The notes: generated from the sequence alone by a model not told the origin. A DNA stretch of 64,000 bases from Faecalicatena_A orotica (GCF_040545875.1 NZ_JBEPMR010000010.1); one strand, 5' to 3'; positions 1 to 8,817 are shown, counted from the stretch's first letter. Numbers and translations are program-made.

Positions 1-452
1 AGCATCTGCTTTTGGGCCGTACTCAGTGTAAACACCCGGTTATAGGCATGAAAACCTGCATTCAGAGACTGAAGGATTTCTTCACATTCCCCGAATATTT
101 TCTTCTTATCAATGAACCCCGCCCTGTTCGCCGGTTCCATTCCCATAAAGATGTTATCGGCCACTGTCAGTTGTTCTGCCAGCACCAATTCCTGATGTAT
201 TACACTAATTCCCAGCTTCATGGATTCGCCCGGTGTCCTGATATCCACTTTTCGTCCATCGAGCTCAATACTGCCGCTGTCGATCGGATAGATTCCGCCA
301 AGGCATTTGATCAATGTGGATTTCCCAGCCCCATTCTCTCCCAGCAGCGCATGAACCTCCCCTTTACGCAGTTCCATGCTGACTCCCTTCAAAGCCTTTA
401 CTCCGGGAAAGGATTTTGTAATGTCTTTCATCCTTAAAATGATTTCTTCCAT
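1..452 (-). CDS. Sugar ABC transporter ATP-binding protein (RbsA/MglA type), N-terminal part, cut by window edge
   Basis: The protein begins MEEIILRMKDITKSF and carries the Walker A motif GENGAGKST near residue 40, followed by a Q-loop region (VIHQELVLAEQLTV) typical of the first nucleotide-binding domain of duplicated monosaccharide importers. The ATG at 452 is preceded by AAAAGGA. The rest of the first domain and the whole second domain lie beyond the left edge, so only about 150 residues are visible. It follows a type I periplasmic-binding-protein gene (531-1547) in the same direction, which is the usual order of a Rbs/Mgl-like operon. It would energise import at the inner face of the membrane. 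The substrate cannot be read from this part. Confidence 0.93.
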   Translation of the reverse strand, partial: MEEIILRMKDITKSFPGVKALKGVSMELRKGEVHALLGENGAGKSTLIKCLGGIYPIDSGSIELDGRKVDIRTPGESMKLGISVIHQELVLAEQLTVADNIFMGMEPANRAGFIDKKKIFGECEEILQSLNAGFHAYNRVFTLSTAQKQM

Positions 453-530
453 AAGCCCATCCTTTTCATTCGTGAGTCTTCTAATATAAGAGCGCACTAA
501 CACTGCTGCTGTGCGCTCTTTACATGCCGC

Positions 531-1547
531 CTATTTCTCGTAGTAATCATCCACATTAGAAGCATCTACATAAATAACGTCTACATAGGTCAGCCAGTCA
601 TGGTCGATCTTCCCGCCGCCAAGGACAGTATAAACATCCTCCGTCGCAATCCTTGCCAGTTCATCCGGCTGCTGACGCGCTGTTCCTGTATAGTCTCCGT
701 CCACGATACAAGCATATTCATCCTGAGAACCATCCACGCCATATATCAGGCATCCGCCGTCCGGCCCGCAGTCTACGCCTGCTGATTCGAGGCCACGCAT
801 AAATGCGATGGAAATGGGACCTCCGCCTCCAAACACACAGGAAATCTCATCGTATTTTGCCGCCCAGGATTCTGCAACCGCCATCTCTGCCTCCTGTGTT
901 ACAGGCGTCGGCTGTGTTCCTTCCAGAACAGTGATATTGTCATGTTTTGCTATTGTATCAAGGAATCCCTGCACACGTGTCGTTACAGCCTCATTTTCCT
1001 CATAAATCATATGGCAGACCGTACCGTCTTTGCCATCCAGCCTTTTAATAAAGTCCTCTGCACAGAGCACGCCTGCACCGTAATTATCAGATACCGTCTG
1101 AGATACAAGGACGCCTTCGCTCTCTTCAATATCAAGCAGTACATCAGCCGCGGAGATTACAACACCCTTCCCTGCTGCTTCCCTCAACGCCTCTACCGGC
1201 GCAGTTGCATTTGGGGATTCCATGACAATACCGTCCACACCCGCTGCCATCAGGTCGTCAATACATTGAAGGAGCGTCTCAGAATCATCATTTGCAGCCA
1301 GCACAATTGCCGTATCACCTTTTGACTCTACAATCTCTTTAAACTTCTCGGCAAAAGCAATACAATGTGTATTAGCATCGTTAATGATGACACAGCCAAT
1401 CGTATATCCGTCCGTCTTTTCACCGTCTGCTGTATCTTCTGTTGACTTATCCGCTTCTTTTGGTTCATCAGATGACGAATTTCCGCACGCTGCCAATGAC
1501 AAAACCATGAGTCCCGTTATGATCCATGCAATTATTTTTCTCTTCAT
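531..1547 (-). CDS. Substrate-binding lipoprotein of a sugar-type ABC transporter (type I periplasmic-binding fold)
   Basis: The 338-residue protein starts MKRKIIAWIITGL and has a lipoprotein signal ending in LSLAACG, so it should be anchored outside the membrane. After an acidic linker the mature part (YTIGCVIINDANTHCIAF..., VDGIVMESPNATAPVEAL) matches the ribose/autoinducer-2 binding protein family. A longer reading frame begins at 1592, but the ATG at 1547 has a GGAGGG site and places the signal peptide at the true N-terminus. It lies between the cyclase-family gene (1573-2256, 25 bp upstream) and the ATPase gene, in one operon. Ligand unknown; the neighbouring cyclase-family hydrolase suggests something other than a plain sugar. 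Confidence 0.92.
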   Translation of the reverse strand: MKRKIIAWIITGLMVLSLAACGNSSSDEPKEADKSTEDTADGEKTDGYTIGCVIINDANTHCIAFAEKFKEIVESKGDTAIVLAANDDSETLLQCIDDLMAAGVDGIVMESPNATAPVEALREAAGKGVVISAADVLLDIEESEGVLVSQTVSDNYGAGVLCAEDFIKRLDGKDGTVCHMIYEENEAVTTRVQGFLDTIAKHDNITVLEGTQPTPVTQEAEMAVAESWAAKYDEISCVFGGGGPISIAFMRGLESAGVDCGPDGGCLIYGVDGSQDEYACIVDGDYTGTARQQPDELARIATEDVYTVLGGGKIDHDWLTYVDVIYVDASNVDDYYEK

Positions 1548-1572
1548 ACCTTTTTCCCTCCACTTTCTATTA

Positions 1573-2256
1573 TCAGATACCCCTGATTGCAATCACTCTG
1601 GCAGCACATGAATCAACCCGTTTCATCCGTAATGGCAGAACAAATAAGGTTACCCGCTCCTCTTTTACTGACTCCAGATTTGTAAGTGATTCGATGATTG
1701 CCGTATTATTTTCAAAACAATTTGTGTGGTTTGGCTGGCGGTCATCATCAGGCACCTCGATACCTGACGCATCCGTACCAATAACCGGCGGATTAAATTT
1801 TTCCAGAAGCCAGAGGATCGCTTCTTTCTCTACATGTGGAAAAGGTTCCCAGTCCGGATCATGGAATTTTTTATCAAATCCGGTGTAAAAAAGTATCATG
1901 TCGCCCGGCTCAAGCTGATCTTCATATCTTTTTATCTCTTCCAGAGTAATGAATTCCCCGGCTTTTTTCCCTGTACAATCCATGACAAACGCTTCACCCA
2001 CCAAACGTTCAACAGGATACTGTGCGCAGTCCGGCCCGTCAAATTTATGATGGAAAGGCACCTCCACATGTGTGCCGACATGAGAATGCATTTTTACTTC
2101 ACTCTCTATGTACCACACATCTTTTGCATGCGCACGGGCATTTCCGTTCGGATCCAGTTCTACCACATCACGATAAGAAGATTCAAAGGGGAAATTCTCT
2201 TTCCCAGATTCTAAAACATGGTTCAGTTCTACAATATCCTCTCTTTTTACTTTCAT
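1573..2256 (-). CDS. Cyclase-family (kynurenine formamidase-like) metal-dependent hydrolase
   Basis: The 227-residue protein contains HSHVGTHVEVPFHH (around residues 57-70), a clear form of the HxGTHxDxPxH metal-binding motif of the cyclase/KynB family, with Glu in the Asp position. Members hydrolyse amide or cyclic amide bonds (N-formylkynurenine, isatin). There is no signal peptide, so it is cytoplasmic. It is the first gene of the operon that continues with the binding protein and ATPase, and it is divergent from the RpiR regulator at 2596. This placement suggests that it acts on the imported compound. The exact reaction is not deducible. Confidence 0.85.
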   Translation of the reverse strand: MKVKREDIVELNHVLESGKENFPFESSYRDVVELDPNGNARAHAKDVWYIESEVKMHSHVGTHVEVPFHHKFDGPDCAQYPVERLVGEAFVMDCTGKKAGEFITLEEIKRYEDQLEPGDMILFYTGFDKKFHDPDWEPFPHVEKEAILWLLEKFNPPVIGTDASGIEVPDDDRQPNHTNCFENNTAIIESLTNLESVKEERVTLFVLPLRMKRVDSCAARVIAIRGI

Positions 2257-2595
2257 AATATCCTCCTTTTCTTTTTTATTATTTTGTACAGGTTTTGCTT
2301 TCTTTTTTATTCGAAACCTTTTCTCCTGTTAGGCAAATCATAGCACATGGATTTTTACTTTTCAATACATATTTTCATTTTTATTTATAAAAAGTGAAAA
2401 TGAAAGCATTTTCTACATTTTGTACAAAATCAGGGTTCAAATTCTGTTTATTCTGCCACCATACATTTTCACCCGGTTCATTTTCTTCAGATTTATGCCA
2501 ATACCACATTGTCATTTCCCCCAATATATGGTAGAATGCACTTAACCTTACAAGAACTCACGCAAAGGTAAAATTAACTGTGGAGGCGGAAAGAT
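2257..2595. promoter_or_regulatory. Divergent control region with TTTTCA/TGAAAA inverted repeats
   Basis: This AT-rich stretch separates the cyclase/ABC operon (leftward) from the RpiR gene (rightward). It contains a perfect 7-4-7 inverted repeat, GAAAATG-AAAG-CATTTTC, at 2396-2413. An overlapping longer one is ATTTTCA near 2371 paired with TGAAAAT ending at 2401. More TTTTCA half sites lie near 2362, 2467 and 2480. TGAAA/TTTCA palindromes are the kind of site bound by RpiR/MurR regulators, so this is probably the autoregulated operator of the adjacent regulator. No strong consensus promoter was picked out. Confidence 0.6.
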
Positions 2596-3480
2596 TTGAT
2601 TACCAAAAACAGGCCAACCAATAAAGAAAGCAAAGAAATATCACACGCTTGTCTCATTAAATTTCATTTTATTTATGACAATCTGAAATCAGCAGAACGA
2701 AAAGCCGCTGATTTTTGTCTGAGTAACCCTTCTGATGTAGCTACTCTGACTATCAGCGAGGTTGCTGAACGGAGCGGCTGCAGCGAGGCCACCCTTGTGC
2801 GTCTGGCGCGCCGTCTTGGATATACTGGATACCCTGAATTACGAGCCAGCATCCGTGCGAAAGAATATGAAGATATCTTCCATTATATCGGCATCTCAGC
2901 ATCAGACGGTCTTGAGACAATCGCATCCAGTGTCTTCAATTCCTGTGTACTATATCTTCAGGATTCCCTGCAGTCCATCGACTATGAAGCGCTGTCCCGG
3001 GCAATCGACCAGCTCACCGGGTCAGGGCGGCTTGTATTTGCCGCTTCAGGAGATGCACATTTTATCGCCGCTTCAGCTGCACAGAAGTTCATGCGCATCG
3101 GCTATCAGACAACAGCATCTTCTGACTTCGATTCCCAGCTGATCGCACTCTCCCAGATGACTCCGGAAGATGCACTTATCTGTATCTCACATTCCGGGAA
3201 GACACGTAATGTCTGCAATCTGGCTAAGGTGGCACGGGAGCATGGCATCCCTGTCATTACAATTACCAATTTCCCCGGTGCCCCGCTGGCAAAGCACTCT
3301 GACATCCTTTTACTGACAGCATCTTTTTCTTATGAGGTAATGGATGAGGTGCTGGCTAAGCGTGTGCCTGCATTGTGCCTGCTGGATACCCTGTACCTCT
3401 CTGTATTGATGAAGAGACAGGACAGCCTGCAGCCGCTCCTTGACAACGTCAATGAGTACCTTTCTCTCAATAAGCAGTAA
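2596..3480 (+). CDS. MurR/RpiR-family transcriptional regulator (HTH + SIS domain)
   Basis: The 294-residue protein has an N-terminal RpiR helix-turn-helix (TISEVAERSGCSEATLVRLARRLGY, about residues 52-76) and a C-terminal SIS sugar-phosphate-isomerase fold (LICISHSGKTRNVCNLAK..., about 195-215). Such proteins sense phosphosugars or related metabolites. Translation seems to start at TTG 2596, 9 nt after GGAGG; no better ATG exists nearby. It is divergent from the cyclase/ABC operon and probably controls it through the TTTTCA palindromes between them. The glnA-like gene follows 125 bp downstream on the same strand and may or may not be co-transcribed. Confidence 0.92.
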   Translation: MITKNRPTNKESKEISHACLIKFHFIYDNLKSAERKAADFCLSNPSDVATLTISEVAERSGCSEATLVRLARRLGYTGYPELRASIRAKEYEDIFHYIGISASDGLETIASSVFNSCVLYLQDSLQSIDYEALSRAIDQLTGSGRLVFAASGDAHFIAASAAQKFMRIGYQTTASSDFDSQLIALSQMTPEDALICISHSGKTRNVCNLAKVAREHGIPVITITNFPGAPLAKHSDILLLTASFSYEVMDEVLAKRVPALCLLDTLYLSVLMKRQDSLQPLLDNVNEYLSLNKQ

Positions 3481-3605
3481 GCATCTGTTTGAGCATCTGT
3501 TTTAGTTTTATAACCTCTTCCTTTTTATGTTCTTCCTATGTTAGAATGATACTAACAACCTAAGGTACGGCACATAAAAAATAACGTATTAATTGGAGGG
3601 ATAGC

Positions 3606-5033
3606 ATGTTAAACAGCACGGATATCAGAAAGGTATGCAGTGAGAATGGAATCAGGATGATTGATTTCAAGATGACAGACTTAGACGGGAGATGGCGTCA
3701 TATTACGATCCCAGTGGAGAGGTTCAACGATGATATTTTTGTATATGGCATTGGATTTGACGGATCTAATTACGGGTATGCTCCGGTCGAAAAGAGTGAT
3801 ATGGTCTTTATCCCGGACCCGGAGACTGCGGTTGTCGATCCGTTCACTGAAATTCCTACATTGACCATGTGTGGCAATGTATGTGTGATCGGCAGGGAGA
3901 ATACACCGTTTGACCAGTATCCGAGAAACGTCAGCCTGCGGGCAGTTGAGTATATGAAGTCGGAGGGCATCGCAGATGAGATGCTGATCGGACCCGAATT
4001 CGAATTTCATTTATTTGACAACGTAAGCTACATGGTGGAACCTCAGAAAACGTCCTTTACCGTAGATACCAGACAGGCATCCTGGAACAGCGGGATCGAA
4101 GGGCCCCAAAATGCAGGTTTCCAGGTGCCTAAAGGGGGCGGATACCATATTGCAGCGCCGCACGATATCGCCTACAGCCTAAGAAGTAAGATGTGTATGT
4201 ACATGCAGGACTGGGGAGTCGATGTCAAATACCATCACCACGAAGTCGGTGGTTCCGGACAGATGGAGATCGAAGTGGAACTCGGCGATATGGTTGATAT
4301 GGCCGATAAAACTATGATTATCAAGTATATCATCCAGAATGCCGCTGTAAAAGAGGGCAAGACCGCAACATTTATGCCTAAGCCGATCTATGGGGAGGCC
4401 GGGAATGGGATGCATGTACATATGCTCCTTATGAAGGACGGCGAACCGGTATTCTATGACGAAAACGGATACTCCGGTTTAAGTGAAACAGCACATTATT
4501 TTATCGGGGGACTGCTGAAGCATGTTGCTTCTCTGTGTGCACTGACCAACCCATCCACAAACTCCTTTAAGAGGCTTGTCCCGGGATATGAGGCCCCTGT
4601 CACAATTGGGTATGCAACCTCTAACCGGAGTGCGGTCATCCGTATTCCGGCCTACGCTAAGTCTCCGAAGGCAAAACGCTTCGAGCTCAGGAACCCGGAC
4701 GCGACGGCGAATCCTTATTACGCTTATGCGGCAATCCTGATGGCCGGACTGGACGGCATCAAGAACAAGATTGACCCGTCAGTAAACGGCTGGGGACCTT
4801 ATGACTGTAACTTATATGAACTTCCTGAGGAAGAAAAGGCAAAGATCCAGTCGCTTCCAAAGACACTGGATGAGGCATTGGACGCTCTGGAGGCTGACCA
4901 TGATTATCTGACAGCCGGCGGTGTATTCCCCGAGAGACTGATTCAGATCTGGCTGGAACGCAAACGGAAAGAAAGCCTTGAAATTTCACAGATCCCGCAT
5001 CCGGCGGAATTCGAAAAGTATTATGATTTATAA
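3606..5033 (+). CDS. glnA: Glutamine synthetase, type I
   Basis: The 475-residue protein has the GS hallmark motifs: GIGFDGSNYGY in the beta-grasp region, GPEFEFHLFD, the YHHHEVGGSGQMEIE metal and glutamate site, FMPKPIYGEAGNGMHVHM, and NRSAVIRIP. It makes glutamine from glutamate, ammonia and ATP as a dodecamer in the cytoplasm. The length and the motif NLYELPEEE, with Tyr404 in the place of the adenylylated Tyr of enterobacterial GS, resemble the I-beta group rather than the shorter I-alpha enzyme typical of Bacillus. An AATTGGAGG site precedes the ATG. No GlnR-like operator was recognised. A hairpin terminator follows at 5046. Confidence 0.93.
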   Translation: MLNSTDIRKVCSENGIRMIDFKMTDLDGRWRHITIPVERFNDDIFVYGIGFDGSNYGYAPVEKSDMVFIPDPETAVVDPFTEIPTLTMCGNVCVIGRENTPFDQYPRNVSLRAVEYMKSEGIADEMLIGPEFEFHLFDNVSYMVEPQKTSFTVDTRQASWNSGIEGPQNAGFQVPKGGGYHIAAPHDIAYSLRSKMCMYMQDWGVDVKYHHHEVGGSGQMEIEVELGDMVDMADKTMIIKYIIQNAAVKEGKTATFMPKPIYGEAGNGMHVHMLLMKDGEPVFYDENGYSGLSETAHYFIGGLLKHVASLCALTNPSTNSFKRLVPGYEAPVTIGYATSNRSAVIRIPAYAKSPKAKRFELRNPDATANPYYAYAAILMAGLDGIKNKIDPSVNGWGPYDCNLYELPEEEKAKIQSLPKTLDEALDALEADHDYLTAGGVFPERLIQIWLERKRKESLEISQIPHPAEFEKYYDL

Positions 5034-5045
5034 TTTCTGAATAAC

Positions 5046-5092
5046 AAAACAGCAGGGCAAGCCGGATCACATCCGTCTTACCCTGCTGTTTT
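5046..5092. terminator. Bidirectional intrinsic terminator between glnA and trmD
   Basis: A 21-bp stem (19 of 21 paired) starts with AAAACAGCAGGG at 5046 and ends at 5092, with a T-rich tail on the plus side and an A-rich start that gives a U tail on the minus side. The stop codon of trmD lies at its right edge, so two convergent genes share it. Confidence 0.88.
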
Positions 5093-5825
5093 ATTTTTCT
5101 GATTCGTAATCTTCAATTAATTTTTTCTCCGCATCTGTCAGCTCACATTTTTCCAGTAAATCAGGACGCCGTTCTTTCGTACGCAGAACAGACTGTTCCC
5201 GCCTCCACTTTTCAATGTTTGCATGATGTCCCGACAGCAGGACTTCCGGCACCTTCTTCCCACGCCATTCCTCTGGACGAGAGTACTGCGGATACTCCAG
5301 CAGATTATCCTGGAAGGATTCAAACTCCGCGGATACATCATTATGGAGAACACCGGGAACGAGTCTCGAAATCGCATCCACCATAACCATCGCCGGAAGT
5401 TCCCCGCCGGTCAGCACATAATCTCCGATCGAAACGTAGTCCGTCACGATCTCTTCCAACACCCGCTCATCGATTCCTTCATAATGTCCGCACAGCAGGA
5501 CCAGTTCCTCCTCCTGTGCAAGTTCCTCAGCCATCTGCTGGTTAAATGTCTGCCCCTGCGGTGAAAGATATACCACTCTGGGAGCCTTTTCAAGCTTTCC
5601 GGCAACCGCCTCGTAGGCTAAGTATACCGGCTCCGCCTGCATCAGCATGCCCGCACCGCCCCCATAAGGGTAATCGTCCACACTCTGGTGCTTATTAAAT
5701 GCATAATCCCGGATATTCACGGCCTCAATAGACAGAAGGCCTTTTCCTGCCGCCCGTCCGATGATACTTGTGTTCAGTCCGTCCATGACCATATCCGGAA
5801 ATAAGGTTAAAATATGAAAATTCAT
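5091..5825 (-). CDS. trmD: tRNA (guanine37-N1)-methyltransferase
   Basis: The 244-residue protein shows the SPOUT trefoil-knot signatures of TrmD: MNFHILTLFPDM at the N-terminus, YPYGGGAGMLMQAEPV, LLCGHYEGIDERV, and SIGDYVLTGGELPAMV. It methylates G37 of tRNAs with S-adenosylmethionine, preventing frameshifting. It lies 15 bp downstream of rimM as the last gene of the rpsP-khpA-rimM-trmD operon. The ribosomal protein gene rplS, which often follows trmD, is absent here; the operon ends at the terminator at 5046-5092. Confidence 0.97.
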   Translation of the reverse strand: MNFHILTLFPDMVMDGLNTSIIGRAAGKGLLSIEAVNIRDYAFNKHQSVDDYPYGGGAGMLMQAEPVYLAYEAVAGKLEKAPRVVYLSPQGQTFNQQMAEELAQEEELVLLCGHYEGIDERVLEEIVTDYVSIGDYVLTGGELPAMVMVDAISRLVPGVLHNDVSAEFESFQDNLLEYPQYSRPEEWRGKKVPEVLLSGHHANIEKWRREQSVLRTKERRPDLLEKCELTDAEKKLIEDYESEK

Positions 5826-5840
5826 GTTTCTTTCGCTCCT

Positions 5841-6344
5841 CTATATCAGTCCGTCCAGCAGATGTACCTTCATAGTCTGTTCTTCCACGTTCACATCCAG
5901 TATACAATCATGGATTGCAGGGATCAGCACCTCCCCATGCTCCTTTGAATCCACAACATAGACTTCATTTGCCCCGGTCTCAATAACATCTTTGAGCACG
6001 CCAAACTCACCGTCTTCGGTAAATACCGTCATCCCGATCAGATCAGCGATGTAATACTCATCTTCCTCCAGTGGAGAAGCATTTTCGCGTGTTACAAGAA
6101 GGCTCTTCCCTTTATATTTTTCAATATCATTTATGTTATCAATTCCTTTGAACTTTACGATTACAAACTGCTTGAAAAACTTCACACCCTGAATCTCCAT
6201 CGGAATCTGCTCTTTTCCTGTATCCAGTATTACATTTTTTAACACCTTAAATCTTGCCGGGTCATCCGTTGTCGGGAAAACCTTCACTTCACCCCGGATT
6301 CCATGAGTAGATGAAATAATCCCTACCTGTAAGTATTGTTCCAT
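5841..6344 (-). CDS. rimM: 16S rRNA processing protein RimM
   Basis: The 167-residue protein begins MEQYLQVGIISSTHGIRGEVKVFPTTDDPARF, the typical RimM N-terminal barrel, and has the PRC-barrel part with DLIGMTVFTEDGEFGVLKDV and VLIPAIHDCILDVN. It helps 30S head maturation near ribosomal protein S19. It sits between khpA and trmD in the usual order. Confidence 0.96.
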   Translation of the reverse strand: MEQYLQVGIISSTHGIRGEVKVFPTTDDPARFKVLKNVILDTGKEQIPMEIQGVKFFKQFVIVKFKGIDNINDIEKYKGKSLLVTRENASPLEEDEYYIADLIGMTVFTEDGEFGVLKDVIETGANEVYVVDSKEHGEVLIPAIHDCILDVNVEEQTMKVHLLDGLI

Positions 6345-6497
6345 ACCTGTCTCCTATATCTGTACCTTGGCAGGACGAATCTTTCTGCCGGTATCTCTAT
6401 TTACCATCTCTGCCGGAAAAAACGGTCCGGCAGGAAAAAGAAAGGGGCAGTCACTCGATGCTCATAATGCATGAAGGCTGTCCCTTACGTTCTCTTG
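6345..6497 (-). other. Intercistronic region with stable hairpins (khpA-rimM)
   Basis: This 153-bp gap is the largest inside the rpsP-trmD operon. It holds a perfect 8-bp stem (CTGCCGGA at 6410-6417 with TCCGGCAG at 6426-6433) whose loop on the minus strand is U-rich. Just upstream in the direction of transcription is a second weaker stem, GGGACAG / CTGCCCC, around 6453-6484. They could give partial termination or mRNA processing that lowers rimM-trmD expression relative to rpsP. Confidence 0.45.
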
Positions 6498-6728
6498 CTA
6501 TTGCACGATGTCAACAACAACTCTCTTATCTTCCTTGGCAGCAGCTGCCTTAACCACAGAGCGGATTGCTTTTGCAATGCGTCCCTGCTTTCCGATAACC
6601 TTGCCCATATCGCCGTCAGCGACGCGAACCTCGATTACCGTAGTTCTGCCGTCCTGTCTCTCAGAAACAACAACGCTGTCCGGATCGTCTACTAATGCTT
6701 TCGCAATTACTTCAACCAGTTCTTTCAT
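6498..6728 (-). CDS. khpA: KH-domain RNA-binding protein KhpA (YlqC)
   Basis: The 76-residue protein is a single KH domain with the GxxG-type loop in MGKVIGKQGRIAKAIRSVVKA (residues about 41-60). KhpA binds RNA as a partner of KhpB and affects cell elongation and division in related Firmicutes. It lies 23 bp downstream of rpsP, its standard neighbour. Confidence 0.93.
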   Translation of the reverse strand: MKELVEVIAKALVDDPDSVVVSERQDGRTTVIEVRVADGDMGKVIGKQGRIAKAIRSVVKAAAAKEDKRVVVDIVQ

Positions 6729-6751
6729 TTAAGCCACCTCCGCGGAACAGC

Positions 6752-6997
6752 TTATTTCTCAATACCTGCTGCTTTTAAGATTTTTCCAACTACTTCTGTA
6801 GGCTGAGCTCCGTTGTTTAACCACTTCTTAGCTGCTTCCTCATCAACTTTGATTCCGCTTGGCTCCAGGTTCGGATCATATGTTCCGATTTCCTCGATAA
6901 ACTTTCCATCTCTAGGAGATCTTGAATCTGCAACTACGATTCTATAGAAAGGAGCCTTCTTCTGTCCCATTCTTTTTAATCTGATTTTAACTGCCAT
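6752..6997 (-). CDS. rpsP: 30S ribosomal protein S16
   Basis: The 81-residue protein begins MAVKIRLKRMGQKKAPFYRIVVADSRSPRDG, the unmistakable start of S16, and ends in a lysine-containing tail after NNGAQPTEVVGKILKAAGIEK. It is first in the rpsP-khpA-rimM-trmD group. An AAGAGGTGA site precedes the ATG. A 96-bp gap separates it from ffh upstream; transcription may run on from ffh. Confidence 0.97.
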   Translation of the reverse strand: MAVKIRLKRMGQKKAPFYRIVVADSRSPRDGKFIEEIGTYDPNLEPSGIKVDEEAAKKWLNNGAQPTEVVGKILKAAGIEK

Positions 6998-7093
6998 TTT
7001 CTTTCACCTCTTCTTAATATTTTTTCTTTTTGTCTGATCCCGTTTAAGGACCTGCTAGCAAACTGCCATGCAGCCTGCTATGTAATGTATGTG

Positions 7094-8449
7094 TTAAAAA
7101 GGAAGTTTAAACTTGCCTTTCTTACCACCTCTGCCGCCCATCATACCTGGAAGCTTCTTCATCATCTTCTTGGCTTCATTGAACTGCTTGACCATGCGGT
7201 TGACTTCCGCAATGTCCACTCCGGCGCCTTTCGCGATCCGGTGCTTTCTGGATGGGTTCAAAAGATCCGGATTCCTTCTCTCTTCCAGTGTCATGGAATA
7301 GATCATGGCCTCCATCCTTGCCATCCTTTTTTCATTCTCCTCGTTGTCGAGGTCGGGCATCTTGCCGCCCATGCCGCCGAGTCCAGGCATCATTCCCATA
7401 ATGCTTGAAAGACCGCCCATCTTCTTCATCTGGTTCATACTCTCCAGATAATCATCAAAATCAAACTGGGCCTTCTTCATCTTCTGCGTCATCTGTCTGG
7501 CTTTTTCTTCATCGATCTCAGCCCCTGCTTTTTCAATCAGGGTCAGGACATCTCCCATACCTAAAATACGGGAAGCCATTCTATCTGGATAAAACTGTTC
7601 CAAATCGGAAAGTTTTTCACCCATACCTACATAGAGAATCGGTCTTCCGGTCACTGCTTTGATAGAAAGCGCCGCACCACCTCTGGTATCACCGTCTAAC
7701 TTGGTTACGATCACACCGTCGATTCCGATCTTCTCATTAAAACTTCCGGCAACATTCACCGCATCCTGTCCTGTCATGGCATCCACAACAAGGATTGTCT
7801 GATGCACGGTAACTGCCTCCTTAATCTCCTGAAGTTCTCCCATCATGTCTTCATCAATATGAAGACGTCCGGCCGTATCCAGAATCACAATATTGTTGTT
7901 ATTCTTCCTGGCATGCTCTAACGCAGCCTTTGCAATATCCGCAGGCTTGTTCTTATCTCCCATCGAGAAAACTTCAACGCCCTGCTTTTCTCCATTTATC
8001 TGTAACTGCTTAATTGCCGCAGGTCTGTATACATCACATGCGACAAGCAGCGGTTTCTTTCCCTTCAGCTTGAACTTTCCGGCGAGCTTTGCCGTCGTGG
8101 TCGTCTTACCTGCACCCTGAAGGCCGGCCATCATAATCACAGTGACCGCGCTTCCCGGCTGAAGCTGGATCTCAGTCGTCTCCGACCCCATCAGATTGAC
8201 CAGCTCTTCATTCACGATCTTGATCACCATCTGCCCCGGATTCAGCCCGTTCATGACATCCTGTCCGACCGCACGTTCCTGCACACTCTTAATGAATCCC
8301 TTCACGACCTTAAAGTTAACATCCGCTTCCAGCAGTGCCATCTTTACTTCCTTGAGAGCTGTCTTCACATCATCTTCCGTAAGCCGCCCTTTACTGCGGA
8401 GGTTCTTAAATACGTTCTGAAGCTTTTCAGTTAAACTGTCAAATGCCAT
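7094..8449 (-). CDS. ffh: Signal recognition particle GTPase Ffh (SRP54)
   Basis: The 451-residue protein has an N domain, the G domain with P-loop GLQGAGKTTT (about residues 107-116), DTAGRLHIDE, TKLDGDTRGGAALS, and a methionine-rich C-terminal M domain (MNQMKKMGGLSSIMGMMPGLGGMGGKM) that binds SRP RNA and signal sequences. It delivers nascent membrane proteins to FtsY. It follows ylxM by 1 bp, the standard pair. No SRP RNA gene was found in the window. Confidence 0.97.
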   Translation of the reverse strand: MAFDSLTEKLQNVFKNLRSKGRLTEDDVKTALKEVKMALLEADVNFKVVKGFIKSVQERAVGQDVMNGLNPGQMVIKIVNEELVNLMGSETTEIQLQPGSAVTVIMMAGLQGAGKTTTTAKLAGKFKLKGKKPLLVACDVYRPAAIKQLQINGEKQGVEVFSMGDKNKPADIAKAALEHARKNNNNIVILDTAGRLHIDEDMMGELQEIKEAVTVHQTILVVDAMTGQDAVNVAGSFNEKIGIDGVIVTKLDGDTRGGAALSIKAVTGRPILYVGMGEKLSDLEQFYPDRMASRILGMGDVLTLIEKAGAEIDEEKARQMTQKMKKAQFDFDDYLESMNQMKKMGGLSSIMGMMPGLGGMGGKMPDLDNEENEKRMARMEAMIYSMTLEERRNPDLLNPSRKHRIAKGAGVDIAEVNRMVKQFNEAKKMMKKLPGMMGGRGGKKGKFKLPF

Positions 8450-8450
8450 T

Positions 8451-8807
8451 CTATAACTCCTCTATTATCGTATCCGAAATCTTCCGGATTCTCTCAGCCA
8501 TCTTTTCAGGTTCCATTCCCTGCTTCTCATATGAATCGAGAACTTCGTTAATCTTATGAACCTTTTCCTTAATCGAAAGGAACTTTTCCACCAGATGCAG
8601 CCTGACTTCATAGCCTTCCAGAATCTTCTGGCAGCGCTTCACCAGATCGTGAACACCCTGTCTGCTGATTCCTGCATCCTGTGCAATCTCACTCAAGGAT
8701 AAATCCTCAAGTACAAACTGTTCGTAAATGTCTTTCTGGTGATCTGTGAGAAGTTCACCATAAAAATCGTATAACAACGCCTGTTCTAAAATCTCATTCA
8801 CATTCAT
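8451..8807 (-). CDS. ylxM: YlxM family DNA-binding/SRP-associated protein
   Basis: The 118-residue protein begins MNVNEILEQALLYDFYGELLTDHQKDIYEQF and contains a sigma-70 region 4-like helix-turn-helix (LSLSEIAQDAGISRQGVHDLVKR). YlxM accompanies ffh in Firmicutes and has been linked to SRP function. An open frame extends upstream to 8948, but that part would cross the promoter, a terminator and the end of the enzyme I gene, so ATG 8807 is chosen. Its site (AAGGTG) is weak. Confidence 0.92.
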   Translation of the reverse strand: MNVNEILEQALLYDFYGELLTDHQKDIYEQFVLEDLSLSEIAQDAGISRQGVHDLVKRCQKILEGYEVRLHLVEKFLSIKEKVHKINEVLDSYEKQGMEPEKMAERIRKISDTIIEEL

Positions 8808-8817
8808 CACCTTAGTT

